Below, one piece after another: positions 1-6,751 of a stretch of DNA of 9,528 nt. This DNA comes from an uncultured beta proteobacterium (GTDB lineage: Bacteria > Pseudomonadota > Gammaproteobacteria > Burkholderiales > Burkholderiaceae_C): NCBI GenBank assembly GCA_903944555.1, contig CAJASG010000520.1, positions 1 through 9,528 of the forward strand, read 5' to 3'. Below the pieces are notes generated by a model. The model made no database searches and had not been told where the DNA came from. It saw only the letters and a list, made by a program, of their open reading frames with translations. Positions within the stretch are counted from its first letter, which is position 1, and every line of letters begins with the position of its first letter. A program made the translations under genes and the position numbers.

Positions 1-31
1 AATTTCGGATGCATGCCCCGCGTGCCGTTCT

Positions 32-41
32 GATTGCAATC
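32..41. repeat. 10-bp perfect palindrome in the upstream region
   Basis: GATTGCAATC reads the same on both strands. It lies 10 bases upstream of the FNR-like repeat. It could be a half-size operator or chance; a palindrome this short is weak evidence by itself. Apart from this and the sites listed next, I see nothing recognisable in positions 1-51. Confidence 0.3.
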
Positions 42-51
42 CTGTGGTGAT

Positions 52-65
52 TTGACTTGGGTCAA
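52..65. promoter_or_regulatory. FNR/CRP-family-like binding site (TTGAC-N4-GTCAA)
   Basis: The sequence TTGACttggGTCAA is a perfect 5-bp inverted repeat with a 4-base spacer. It has the layout of the FNR/ANR/DNR box (consensus TTGAT-N4-ATCAA), with the T:A at the fifth position of each arm changed to C:G, a change seen in individual half-sites of this regulator family. Its centre (58.5) lies about 40 bases upstream of the start point implied by the -10-like element at 86-91, which is the usual distance for a class II activator site. The same bases also contain a -35-like TTGACT, but no acceptable -10 lies 16-18 bases downstream of it, which favours the activator reading. No regulator gene is present in the window. 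Confidence 0.45.
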
Positions 66-85
66 GCAAAAGGGTCCCTTGTTCG

Positions 86-91
86 GATAAC
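86..91 (+). promoter_or_regulatory. Candidate -10 element
   Basis: GATAAC matches the TATAAT consensus at four of six positions. No good -35 lies at the right distance (TTGTTC at 79-84 is too close), as expected of an activator-dependent promoter. It would give a start near position 98 and a leader of about 80 bases before the ATG at 180. This is a weak match by sequence alone and is called mainly because of its distance from the inverted repeat at 52-65. Confidence 0.3.
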
Positions 92-95
92 CTCA

Positions 96-171
96 AGTTA
101 CTGCAAGAAAAACAGGACGTTCTGGTTGCTGGGCCGCGCTAAGATGGAGGCAGCAAATCTTGCAGGCTACT
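96..171 (+). promoter_or_regulatory. Potentially structured 5' leader of the first gene
   Basis: Two nested complementary pairs are visible. CTGCAAG (101-107) pairs with CTTGCAG (159-165), and TTGCTG (126-131) pairs with CAGCAA (151-156). AGT (96-98) can extend the outer stem by pairing with ACT (169-171). A small hairpin (CAG 113-115 with CTG 122-124) can form between the two 5' arms. The 3' arm of the outer stem covers part of the only Shine-Dalgarno-like bases (AGG, 164-166) before the ATG at 180, so folding could limit translation. It does not match a riboswitch class I know, including the c-di-GMP GEMM type. The pairing is seen in the sequence; regulation is inference. Confidence 0.35.
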
Positions 172-179
172 CAACGCTT

Positions 180-1229
180 ATGACACGGTCTCAATACTTG
201 CTCCGATTCATTGCCGTGCTACTCATCTCGGTTTTGCCAGCGTTTGCCGACGCGGGCGAGACCCTTCGGGTGTTGACTTGGCCGGGCTACGCGGACGCGG
301 ACCTGGTCCGGGTGTTTGAGCAGCGAACGGGCGCAAAAGTAGAAGTCACCCTGATAGATACCGATGAGGCGCTGTGGCAAAAAATCAGCCACAACGCGGG
401 GCGGGACTTCGATGTTTTTGCGGTCAACACCGCAGAACTGCAGCGCTACATTGCCCAAGGTTTGGTCGTCCCCATCGCCACGGACGAGATGCACAACCTG
501 TCTGCGCAGTTGCCGGAGTTTCGTAATCTAAAGGCGATTCCCGGTGTCGTGCATGGTGGCAAGGCGTTCGCCATTCCCTACACCTATGCCGAAATGGGTT
601 TGATCTTTGACCGCAAGCAAATCAAAGAGCCCCCGACTTCCATTCAGGTGCTGTGGGACCCGCGCTACCGGGGGAAGGTTCTTTTGTACAACGGAGGGGC
701 ACACAGTTTCACGCTGGCCGCGCAGTCACTGGGGCACAAGACCCCGTTTCAATTGGCTGCGAGCGACTGGTCGGCGTCCGTGCAGCAGTTGATCGCACTG
801 CGGCGCAATGCGCTGACGTTCTACACCCAGCCCGAGGAATCTGTGCAGTTATTCCAAAAGCAGGGCGCTGCGTTGATGTTTGCCAACTATGGGGCGCAAC
901 AGGTGGAGTTGCTGAAAAAGGCGGGTGTGGATGTGGGCTATGCCATCCCCCGGGAAGGTGCTTTGGCCTGGCTGGATTGCTGGGTGATCACGCCGGGCGC
1001 AAAAAGCAGGGCCTTGGCCCAGGCCTGGATCGACTATCTGCTGGAGCCCGCGCCCAGCGCCGCTTTGGTCGACCGCCAAGGGCTGGCCAATACCACCGCG
1101 CGGTCACCAAGTCAAAACGCCCGTGACCGTCTGGTCTGGTTGGAGCCGGTGGAGGATGTGGCTCGCAGGACCGAACTGTGGGAACGCATTGTTTCGGGTG
1201 ACCGGATGTCCAAGGTGCTGGCGCCGTGA
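180..1229 (+). CDS. PotD-like periplasmic solute-binding protein (polyamine-type fold), probable sensory partner
   Basis: The 349-residue product belongs to the PotD/spermidine-putrescine family of periplasmic binding proteins. Residues 1-25 form a signal peptide (hydrophobic core around residues 9-21, cleavage near AFADA). I chose the ATG at 180 because it puts a normal signal peptide at the N-terminus; the frame stays open upstream to a TTG at 57, but that would add 41 residues before the signal peptide. Several PotD ligand-pocket positions appear kept: W34 and Y37 in the first strand-loop (TWPGY), and W264 and D266 in AWLD, which aligns with the FWMD segment of E. coli PotD. Other polyamine-contact positions look changed: the segment around N171-H175 replaces the acidic DDARE stretch, and a pocket Trp appears replaced in MFANYG (residues 233-238). 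The ligand is therefore uncertain. No permease or ATPase gene is adjacent. The last bases overlap the start of a membrane diguanylate cyclase (GTGA), which suggests coupled translation and a role as a binding-protein co-receptor, as for NspS with MbaA. The family call is solid; ligand and partner are inference. Confidence 0.88.
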   Translation: MTRSQYLLRFIAVLLISVLPAFADAGETLRVLTWPGYADADLVRVFEQRTGAKVEVTLIDTDEALWQKISHNAGRDFDVFAVNTAELQRYIAQGLVVPIATDEMHNLSAQLPEFRNLKAIPGVVHGGKAFAIPYTYAEMGLIFDRKQIKEPPTSIQVLWDPRYRGKVLLYNGGAHSFTLAAQSLGHKTPFQLAASDWSASVQQLIALRRNALTFYTQPEESVQLFQKQGAALMFANYGAQQVELLKKAGVDVGYAIPREGALAWLDCWVITPGAKSRALAQAWIDYLLEPAPSAALVDRQGLANTTARSPSQNARDRLVWLEPVEDVARRTELWERIVSGDRMSKVLAP

Positions 1230-2953
1230 GTGGGTCCATTCGCTTTGGAATTGCGGCACGGCTGGGGATTTTGCTTGCGGCAGTGGGCCTGTCGGCGGCG
1301 GGTGTCACCGGGTTTTACGCCTACCAGGCCAGTCGTGCTTTGCTGGTGCAGGCCGCGAAAACTGAATTGCTCAGCTCCACCCAGGTGCTGACGCGGCGTA
1401 TCAGTCTTACCCGTGAAGAAATTACGCGCACGCTGTCCGCCTTGGCCACCCATCCGGCGGCCACCGCCACCTTGCAAAAGTCGGAGTCGCCGCCACAAGA
1501 CGAGCTGACCACCGTTTTTCGGCAGGTGATGCAAGCCAATCCGGGCTTTTTTCAGCTTCGCCTGATTTCTGCCAAGGACTACGGGCTGGAGCGCGTGCGC
1601 GTGGACCGCGACGACGGTGGGTTGATGAACGTCACGGGTGACGATTTGCAGGAAAAGAGTCACTTTCCTTATGTGTTTGACACTTTGAAGTTGCCGGCGG
1701 GCGCAACCTACCTGTCGCGCATCGAAATCAACCATGAGCGCGGGGCGCATGCCGGGCTGGGAAAGCCGACTGTTATTTTGGCCATGCCGGTCGTCAGTGC
1801 GCAAGGCCTGGCCTTGGGCGTGATTGTGGTCAATGTCGATCTGGACGGATTTTTTGCCCAGTTGGCGGCGGAGATGCCCAAAGAGTTCGAGCTTTTTATG
1901 GTCAACCAACGCGGCGATTTTTTGATTCACCCGGACCCCACTCGCACCTTTGGCTTTGACAAAGGACGGCGCATACTGGTACAGGATGAGTTCGCCGAAA
2001 CCGCTGATCTGGTAGCGGGTAAGGTCGACAAGGTGCTGATCGAGGTGCGCGACGGGCGCTACGCCCAAGCACCGGCAGTGGTGGCATTTCTGGGGCGCAA
2101 GGTCGATGTAAAAAGTAATGAGGAATCTTTCATTGTGGGCGTCGCGCAGCCACTGGCGACCGTGCTGCGGCAGTCCGACCAACTGGGCGTCACCATGCTG
2201 CAGATCGTGACGGCACTTTGCCTTGTGTGCATTTTGTTGGCCGTGCTGCTGGCGCGGTTCATTGCCCGACCGATCAATGCCATGAGTGTTGGTTTGCAGC
2301 ACTTCGCCAACGGAGGACAGGTGGTGGATCTGCCGATTGACCGGCATGACGAGTTTGGGATGCTGGCGCGCAGTTTTGACCAGATGCAGCGCCAGATCAC
2401 CCTGCAATTTGCCGAATTGCAGGAAAGCCGCCATGAGTTTGAGCACCTGGCTCGGCACGACATGCTGACCGGCTTGCCCAATCGCCGCCTATTTCAGGAC
2501 CGGCTGGACCATGCCCTGGCGCGTGCCCGACGCAGCGGCAAAAAGCTGGCGTTGCTGTTTATTGATCTGGACCGGTTCAAGGAAATTAATGACAAGGTTG
2601 GGCATGATGCGGGCGACGCCGTGCTCAAAGCGGTCGCAACCCGACTGGCCGCCACCACCCGTGAAGCCGATACCGTGGCTCGGCTTGGTGGCGATGAGTT
2701 TGTCGTGCTGTTGGACGATCCGTCGAGCCACGATCAAGTTGCATCCATTGCCCAAAAACTGTTGGACGGACTCAAACCCGAGATTCAATTTCAATCCCAT
2801 GTGCTGCATGCGGTCGCCAGTATCGGCATTAGCCAATACCCGCAAGATGGCGAGACTGCGACCGAAATTCTCGCCAATGCAGACCGTGCGATGTACCAAG
2901 CCAAAGCCTCCGGCCGCAACTGCTACCGTTTTTTCTCGCAGGCGGCACCGTAA
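1226..2953 (+). CDS. Membrane diguanylate cyclase: periplasmic Cache-like sensor, HAMP, GGDEF
   Basis: The 575-residue product should make cyclic di-GMP from two GTP at the inner membrane. The start is a GTG at 1226, supported by AAGGTG at 1212-1217 and by the four-base overlap with the previous stop. Layout: first membrane helix about residues 12-33; periplasmic domain about 35-318 resembling a double-Cache sensor, with an RVRV segment (123-126) and an IHPDP segment (234-238); second helix about 323-345; HAMP from about 346 with the expected Pro349; linker coil to about 405; GGDEF domain about 408-572. The active site appears complete: metal ligands D447 and E491, nucleotide-contact N455 and D464, signature GGDEF at 488-492. 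The product-inhibition site RxxD is also intact (R479, D482), five residues before the signature, so feedback by c-di-GMP is expected. There is no EAL domain. The large periplasmic domain could bind a ligand itself or dock the PotD-like protein encoded just upstream. Confidence 0.9.
   Translation: MSGSIRFGIAARLGILLAAVGLSAAGVTGFYAYQASRALLVQAAKTELLSSTQVLTRRISLTREEITRTLSALATHPAATATLQKSESPPQDELTTVFRQVMQANPGFFQLRLISAKDYGLERVRVDRDDGGLMNVTGDDLQEKSHFPYVFDTLKLPAGATYLSRIEINHERGAHAGLGKPTVILAMPVVSAQGLALGVIVVNVDLDGFFAQLAAEMPKEFELFMVNQRGDFLIHPDPTRTFGFDKGRRILVQDEFAETADLVAGKVDKVLIEVRDGRYAQAPAVVAFLGRKVDVKSNEESFIVGVAQPLATVLRQSDQLGVTMLQIVTALCLVCILLAVLLARFIARPINAMSVGLQHFANGGQVVDLPIDRHDEFGMLARSFDQMQRQITLQFAELQESRHEFEHLARHDMLTGLPNRRLFQDRLDHALARARRSGKKLALLFIDLDRFKEINDKVGHDAGDAVLKAVATRLAATTREADTVARLGGDEFVVLLDDPSSHDQVASIAQKLLDGLKPEIQFQSHVLHAVASIGISQYPQDGETATEILANADRAMYQAKASGRNCYRFFSQAAP
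2401..2423. repeat. 9-bp perfect inverted repeat inside the cyclase gene
   Basis: CCTGCAATT (2401-2409) and AATTGCAGG (2415-2423) are exact reverse complements around a 5-base spacer (TGCCG). They encode the near-symmetric LQFAELQ stretch of the HAMP-to-GGDEF linker. The repeat may simply reflect that peptide and its codons. No run of T follows, so it is not a factor-independent terminator. Confidence 0.5.
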
Positions 2954-2956
2954 ATC

Positions 2957-3937
2957 ATGCCCGTTCGTCGAACCTTCATCAAGGCACTGGGGAGTGCTGT
3001 GCTGGCCAGTAGCGCGCCGGGGTGCGGCTGGTTGACCGATAAGCCTATTGCCATTGCTGCCCATGTGTGGGTTGGCTATGAGTCCATGTTTCTTGCGCGC
3101 AATGAGGGTTGGCTGGACACTAAAAAGGTGAGCCTTCTCGAAACCACCAATGCCACGGACTCCCTCTCCGCGCTGACTGACGGCCGGGTCGATGGTGCTG
3201 CACTGACCTTGGATGAAATGCTGAAAGCGCGCGAAATTGGTTTGCCGCTGACTGCTGTGCTGGTGTTTGACGTCTCTGTCGGTGCCGATATGCTGGTGGT
3301 GCGTCCTGCTATCAAGCACTTGGCCGACCTCAAAGGCAAGCGTATTGGGTTGGAGAAAAGCTCTGTGGCCGCGTTGTTGCTCTCCGAGATCCTTCTCGCG
3401 GCCGGCTTGGTTCCGAAGGATGTTGAGCTCATTCATGTGGATGTAGATAAGCACCGCCACGCATGGCGCAACAAGCAGGCCGATGCCTTCATTACCTACG
3501 AGCCGATGGCCAGCCAACTGCTGATGGACGGTGCAGTCAAGTTGTTCGACAGCCGGAAAATTCCGGACACGATTGTTGATGTACTTGCGATCCGCAGCGA
3601 CCGGCTTGACCCCGCGCATGCAGGCGCAGTGCGGCACTTGGTGGCGGCCCATTTTCAGGCGCTCGACCACCTGACCCGCAACCCGCACGATGCTGCTTAC
3701 CGGATGGCGGGCCGTCTTGGAGTGCCTGCCCGAGAGGTGCTGTCGGCGTTCAAAGGGCTGTTACTGCCCGATGTGGCCCACAACTTCCGCTTGCTGGCGG
3801 GGGGCCAGTCCACACTCCTTGCTAGTGCCCGTAAGGTGTCGGACAACATGGTCAAAGGCGGCCTGCTCCGGCAGCAGGACACGTTGATCGACCTGATTCG
3901 CGCCGATTTTTTGCCCGATGACGGACAGGTGCGCTAG
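2957..3937 (+). CDS. NMT1/SsuA-type solute-binding protein with twin-arginine signal, possible lipoprotein
   Basis: The 326-residue product is a periplasmic type II binding protein of the NMT1/SsuA/TauA group, whose members bind sulfonates, thiamine precursors and other small molecules. The N-terminus carries a Tat motif (RRTFIK, residues 4-9), a short hydrophobic stretch and then APGC with Cys23, a marginal lipobox. If lipidated, the residue after Cys is Gly, so there is no Asp+2 inner-membrane retention signal. Family hallmarks are GYESMFLARNEGWL near residues 39-52, the segment LADLKGKRIGLEKSS near 121-135, and ADAFITYEP near 174-182. Its natural ligand cannot be read from the sequence. 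The ATG lies three bases after the cyclase stop and the gene ends two bases before the GGDEF-EAL gene, so it is sandwiched between two c-di-GMP genes. No permease or ATPase is nearby. That context suggests a sensory rather than transport role, which is inference. Length is normal for the family. Confidence 0.85.
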   Translation: MPVRRTFIKALGSAVLASSAPGCGWLTDKPIAIAAHVWVGYESMFLARNEGWLDTKKVSLLETTNATDSLSALTDGRVDGAALTLDEMLKAREIGLPLTAVLVFDVSVGADMLVVRPAIKHLADLKGKRIGLEKSSVAALLLSEILLAAGLVPKDVELIHVDVDKHRHAWRNKQADAFITYEPMASQLLMDGAVKLFDSRKIPDTIVDVLAIRSDRLDPAHAGAVRHLVAAHFQALDHLTRNPHDAAYRMAGRLGVPAREVLSAFKGLLLPDVAHNFRLLAGGQSTLLASARKVSDNMVKGGLLRQQDTLIDLIRADFLPDDGQVR

Positions 3938-3939
3938 GT

Positions 3940-6717
3940 ATGAATAGCCTCGTCAACCGCTGCACCCGCTGCCTGCTGTTGTTGGCGTGGTTTGCGGGCG
4001 CAGCGATTCCGTCCGGTGTGGCGTGGAGTGCCGAGCCGGTTCGTATCGGCGTACTCGCGTTTCGCCCAAAACCACAAACCTTGGCGCAATGGCAACCTCT
4101 GGCCAGTGCGCTCAAGCGCGCCATACCGGAGCAGGATTTTGTGGTGGAGGCACTCACCTTCCCTGAGTTGGAGCTGGCTGTGGCCAGTCGCCAACTGGAT
4201 TTTGTACTGACCAATCCCGGCTATTACGTCTTGCTAACCAAGCGCAACGGTTTGTCTGCGCCTTTGGCGACCCTGGCGATGGACGAGGACGGACGACAGT
4301 CCTCCGCCTTTGGCGGGGTTGTTTTTACCCTGACGTCGCAGTCCGGCATCAAAACGCTGGCGGACATAGAGGGCAGAAGTGTCGCAACCACCAGTGTGGA
4401 CTCCTTTGGCGGCTACCAGATGCAGGTGTATGAAATGAGCCGCGCGGGGCTGCGTCTGCCGCAGAGCGACACCCTTGTCACCACCGGCATGCCCCACGAC
4501 AAGGTGGTGGATGCGGTGCTGGCTGGGCGTGCCGATGTCGGTTTTGTGCGTACCGGCGTGCTGGAAGGTATGGTGCGAGAGGGCCGCTTGGACGCCGGGC
4601 GCGTCAGGGTGTTGAATCGCCAAAACATGACCGGCTACCCATTGCAATTGTCGACCCGGCTTTACCCCGAGTGGCCATTTGCCGCGTTGCCCCATACCGA
4701 CCCGGACTTGGCCCGGCAGGTGGCTGCAGCGCTTTTTCTGCTTGAAGAAAGCACGGGAGAAACGCATGCCATGGGCATCCATGGCTTTAACGTGCCTGCC
4801 GATTACACGCCCGTGGCGGACCTGCTCAAGGAGTTGCGTGCGCCGCCCTTCGAGGCTGCCCCCATGTTTACCTTGCAGGATGTGGCGGCACGCTACCGCT
4901 GGCAAGTGGTGGCAGCCTTGCTGGCATTGGGTTTGATTTTGATGTTGGGTTTTAGAGTGCTATGGACCAACCGCTGGTTGAAGACTGAGCGCGGTGTCGT
5001 TTTGCTGCAAAAAGCGCAGCTACAAGACAGTGAAGAGCGTTACCGCATCATGGTGGAGTGGTCGCCAGAAGCCATATTGGTGCACCGTCTGGGAGCCGTG
5101 CTGTACGTCAACACTGCCGCGATTAAGCTGTTTGGCGCAACCGATGCACAAGACCTGATTGGGAGATCCACCGCCTCGCTGATCCACCCCGATTTTCTCG
5201 ATGCTCAGGTGGCACGGATGCACAGCATCAATGACAAGGCGGCCATTGTGCCTATGGTGGAGTCCCGCTTCATCAAGCTGGATGGAACCCCCATTGACGT
5301 GCAAGTTCAGGGAACCTCCATTGTTTACGATGGGGCGCCTGCGATCCATGTGTCCATTCGAGACATCACCGAGGTCAAGGCGCACCGGCTGCAACTGGAG
5401 CACCTCGCCCATTTCGACCCGCTGACCGGTCTGCCCAACCGGGTTTTGATGGCCGACCGAATGCGCCAAGGCATGTCGCAGGCGCAACGGCGTGGGCAGT
5501 CGGTGGCGGTGGCCTATCTGGACCTGGATGGATTCAAAGCCATTAACGACCACCATGGCCATGAAGCGGGGGATCAGTTGCTGATTGCGCTGGCCAACCG
5601 GATGAAACAATCCCTGCGGGAGGGGGACACGCTGGCCCGCATTGGGGGGGATGAGTTTGTCGCGGTGCTGGTGGATCTGGGCGATGTCGCTGCAAGCCTG
5701 CCGATGTTGACCCGTTTGCTGACCGCGGCTGCCCAACCCGTGCAAATGGGCGAGCTCTCGATGCAGGTGTCGGCCAGTTTGGGCGTCACCTTCTATCCGC
5801 AGGCCGATGATATTGATGCGGACCAACTGCTGCGCCAGGCAGACCAGTCCATGTACCAGGCCAAACTGGCGGGCAAGAATCGGTACCATGTTTTTGACGC
5901 CGAGCATGACCGCAGTCTGCGGGGCCACCACGAGAGTCAGGACCGAATATGTACCGCCCTGGTGGAGCGTGAGTTTGTCCTGTACTACCAACCCAAGGTG
6001 AACATGCGCACCGGCAAGGTGGTGGGTGCCGAGGCGCTGATTCGCTGGGTGCATCCTGAAAAAGGACTCCTGCCTCCGGCTGCATTTTTGCCCGCGATTG
6101 AAGACCATCCGCTGGCAGTCGATATTGGCGAATGGGTGATTGACACCGCCTTGACCCAGGTGGAGATCTGGCGGGCCGCCGGGCTTGATATTCCAGTCAG
6201 CGTCAATGTCGGGGCACTGCAGTTACAGCGGCCCAGGTTTGTGGAGCGGTTGAGGTCAATTTTGGAGCAGCACCCGACGATCCAAACCGGCTACCTGGAC
6301 CTTGAAGTGCTGGAGACCAGTGCGCTGGAGGATGTGGAAGGGGTTTCACTGATCATGCGCGCTTGCAGGGATATGGGGGTGACGTTTGCGCTGGATGATT
6401 TTGGTACCGGCTACTCCTCCCTCACCTACCTCAAGCGCTTGCCTGCCAAACTGCTCAAAATCGACCAAAGCTTTGTGCGCGACATGCTGGATGATCCCGA
6501 TGACCTGGCGATTTTGAAGGGCGTGATTGGACTTGCCAGCGCGTTCCACCGCGAGGTGATTGCCGAGGGGGTCGAGACCATTGCGCATGGCGTGTTGCTG
6601 CTCCAGTTGGGCTGTGACCTGGCCCAGGGCTATGGCATTGCCCGCCCCATGCCCGCGCACCAGATGCCAGCGTGGTGCGCCACCTGGCGACCCGATGCCG
6701 CGTGGGGCAGCGAATAA
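3940..6717 (+). CDS. PhnD-like periplasmic domain fused to PAS-GGDEF-EAL (bifunctional c-di-GMP enzyme candidate)
   Basis: The 925-residue product joins a sensor to both c-di-GMP synthesis and breakdown modules. Layout: signal peptide 1-31 (cleavage near AWSA); PhnD/phosphonate-binding-like periplasmic domain about 33-300, beginning PVRIGVLAFRP; membrane helix about 321-344; PAS domain about 362-478; GGDEF domain about 487-655; EAL domain about 668-912. Cyclase residues look intact: GGDEF at 569-573, first metal Asp in YLDLD (526-530), inhibition site R560/D563. Phosphodiesterase residues also look intact: EAL at 698-700, N756, E789/E792 region, D819-D820 in DDFGTG, K840, and E876 in EGVET (876-880). 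The output could therefore be synthesis, hydrolysis or a switch between them. A PhnD-type sensor on a signalling protein is also known from TtrS-like histidine kinases. The codons for GGDEF include a run of seven G (5644-5650). The ATG at 3940 has a weak upstream AGG (3927-3929). The gene directly follows a separate binding-protein gene, a possible extra ligand input. Confidence 0.92.
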   Translation: MNSLVNRCTRCLLLLAWFAGAAIPSGVAWSAEPVRIGVLAFRPKPQTLAQWQPLASALKRAIPEQDFVVEALTFPELELAVASRQLDFVLTNPGYYVLLTKRNGLSAPLATLAMDEDGRQSSAFGGVVFTLTSQSGIKTLADIEGRSVATTSVDSFGGYQMQVYEMSRAGLRLPQSDTLVTTGMPHDKVVDAVLAGRADVGFVRTGVLEGMVREGRLDAGRVRVLNRQNMTGYPLQLSTRLYPEWPFAALPHTDPDLARQVAAALFLLEESTGETHAMGIHGFNVPADYTPVADLLKELRAPPFEAAPMFTLQDVAARYRWQVVAALLALGLILMLGFRVLWTNRWLKTERGVVLLQKAQLQDSEERYRIMVEWSPEAILVHRLGAVLYVNTAAIKLFGATDAQDLIGRSTASLIHPDFLDAQVARMHSINDKAAIVPMVESRFIKLDGTPIDVQVQGTSIVYDGAPAIHVSIRDITEVKAHRLQLEHLAHFDPLTGLPNRVLMADRMRQGMSQAQRRGQSVAVAYLDLDGFKAINDHHGHEAGDQLLIALANRMKQSLREGDTLARIGGDEFVAVLVDLGDVAASLPMLTRLLTAAAQPVQMGELSMQVSASLGVTFYPQADDIDADQLLRQADQSMYQAKLAGKNRYHVFDAEHDRSLRGHHESQDRICTALVEREFVLYYQPKVNMRTGKVVGAEALIRWVHPEKGLLPPAAFLPAIEDHPLAVDIGEWVIDTALTQVEIWRAAGLDIPVSVNVGALQLQRPRFVERLRSILEQHPTIQTGYLDLEVLETSALEDVEGVSLIMRACRDMGVTFALDDFGTGYSSLTYLKRLPAKLLKIDQSFVRDMLDDPDDLAILKGVIGLASAFHREVIAEGVETIAHGVLLLQLGCDLAQGYGIARPMPAHQMPAWCATWRPDAAWGSE

Positions 6718-6738
6718 CGACAGATACTCTGCTTAAAT

Positions 6739-6742
6739 AGGA
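6739..6742 (+). promoter_or_regulatory. Shine-Dalgarno site of the chemoreceptor gene
   Basis: AGGA ends nine bases before the ATG at 6752, the clearest ribosome-binding site in the window. The 34-base gap that holds it (6718-6751) shows no hairpin terminator and no convincing promoter, so read-through from the upstream gene is likely. Confidence 0.6.
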
Positions 6743-6751
6743 AAATTTCAC

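Noticed and set aside
96..171. c-di-GMP (GEMM) riboswitch in the leader, given the downstream c-di-GMP genes
   Set aside because: The conserved GEMM core and tetraloop-receptor features are not visible; only generic stems can be drawn.
57..179. N-terminal extension of the PotD-like gene from a TTG at 57, or from an ATG at 144
   Set aside because: Either would add residues before a clear signal peptide, neither has a good ribosome-binding site, and the TTG lies inside the FNR-like repeat.
1112..2458. Long antisense open frame of 448 codons opposite the cyclase gene
   Set aside because: It lies across two well-supported genes on the + strand, has a His/Gln/Arg-rich make-up with no domain I recognise, and is explained by high GC at third positions.
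2489..3688. Antisense open frame of 399 codons opposite the GGDEF and NMT1-like genes
   Set aside because: It spans the junction of two convincing + strand genes and shows no recognisable domain or start signal.
5020..6108. Antisense open frame of 362 codons opposite PAS-GGDEF-EAL
   Set aside because: It mirrors conserved catalytic codons of the + strand gene; composition is typical of a shadow frame.
6710..6717. Possible sigma-28 (flagellar) -10 element GCGAATAA before the chemoreceptor gene
   Set aside because: Only six of eight bases match and no TAAA-like -35 is found 15 bases upstream.
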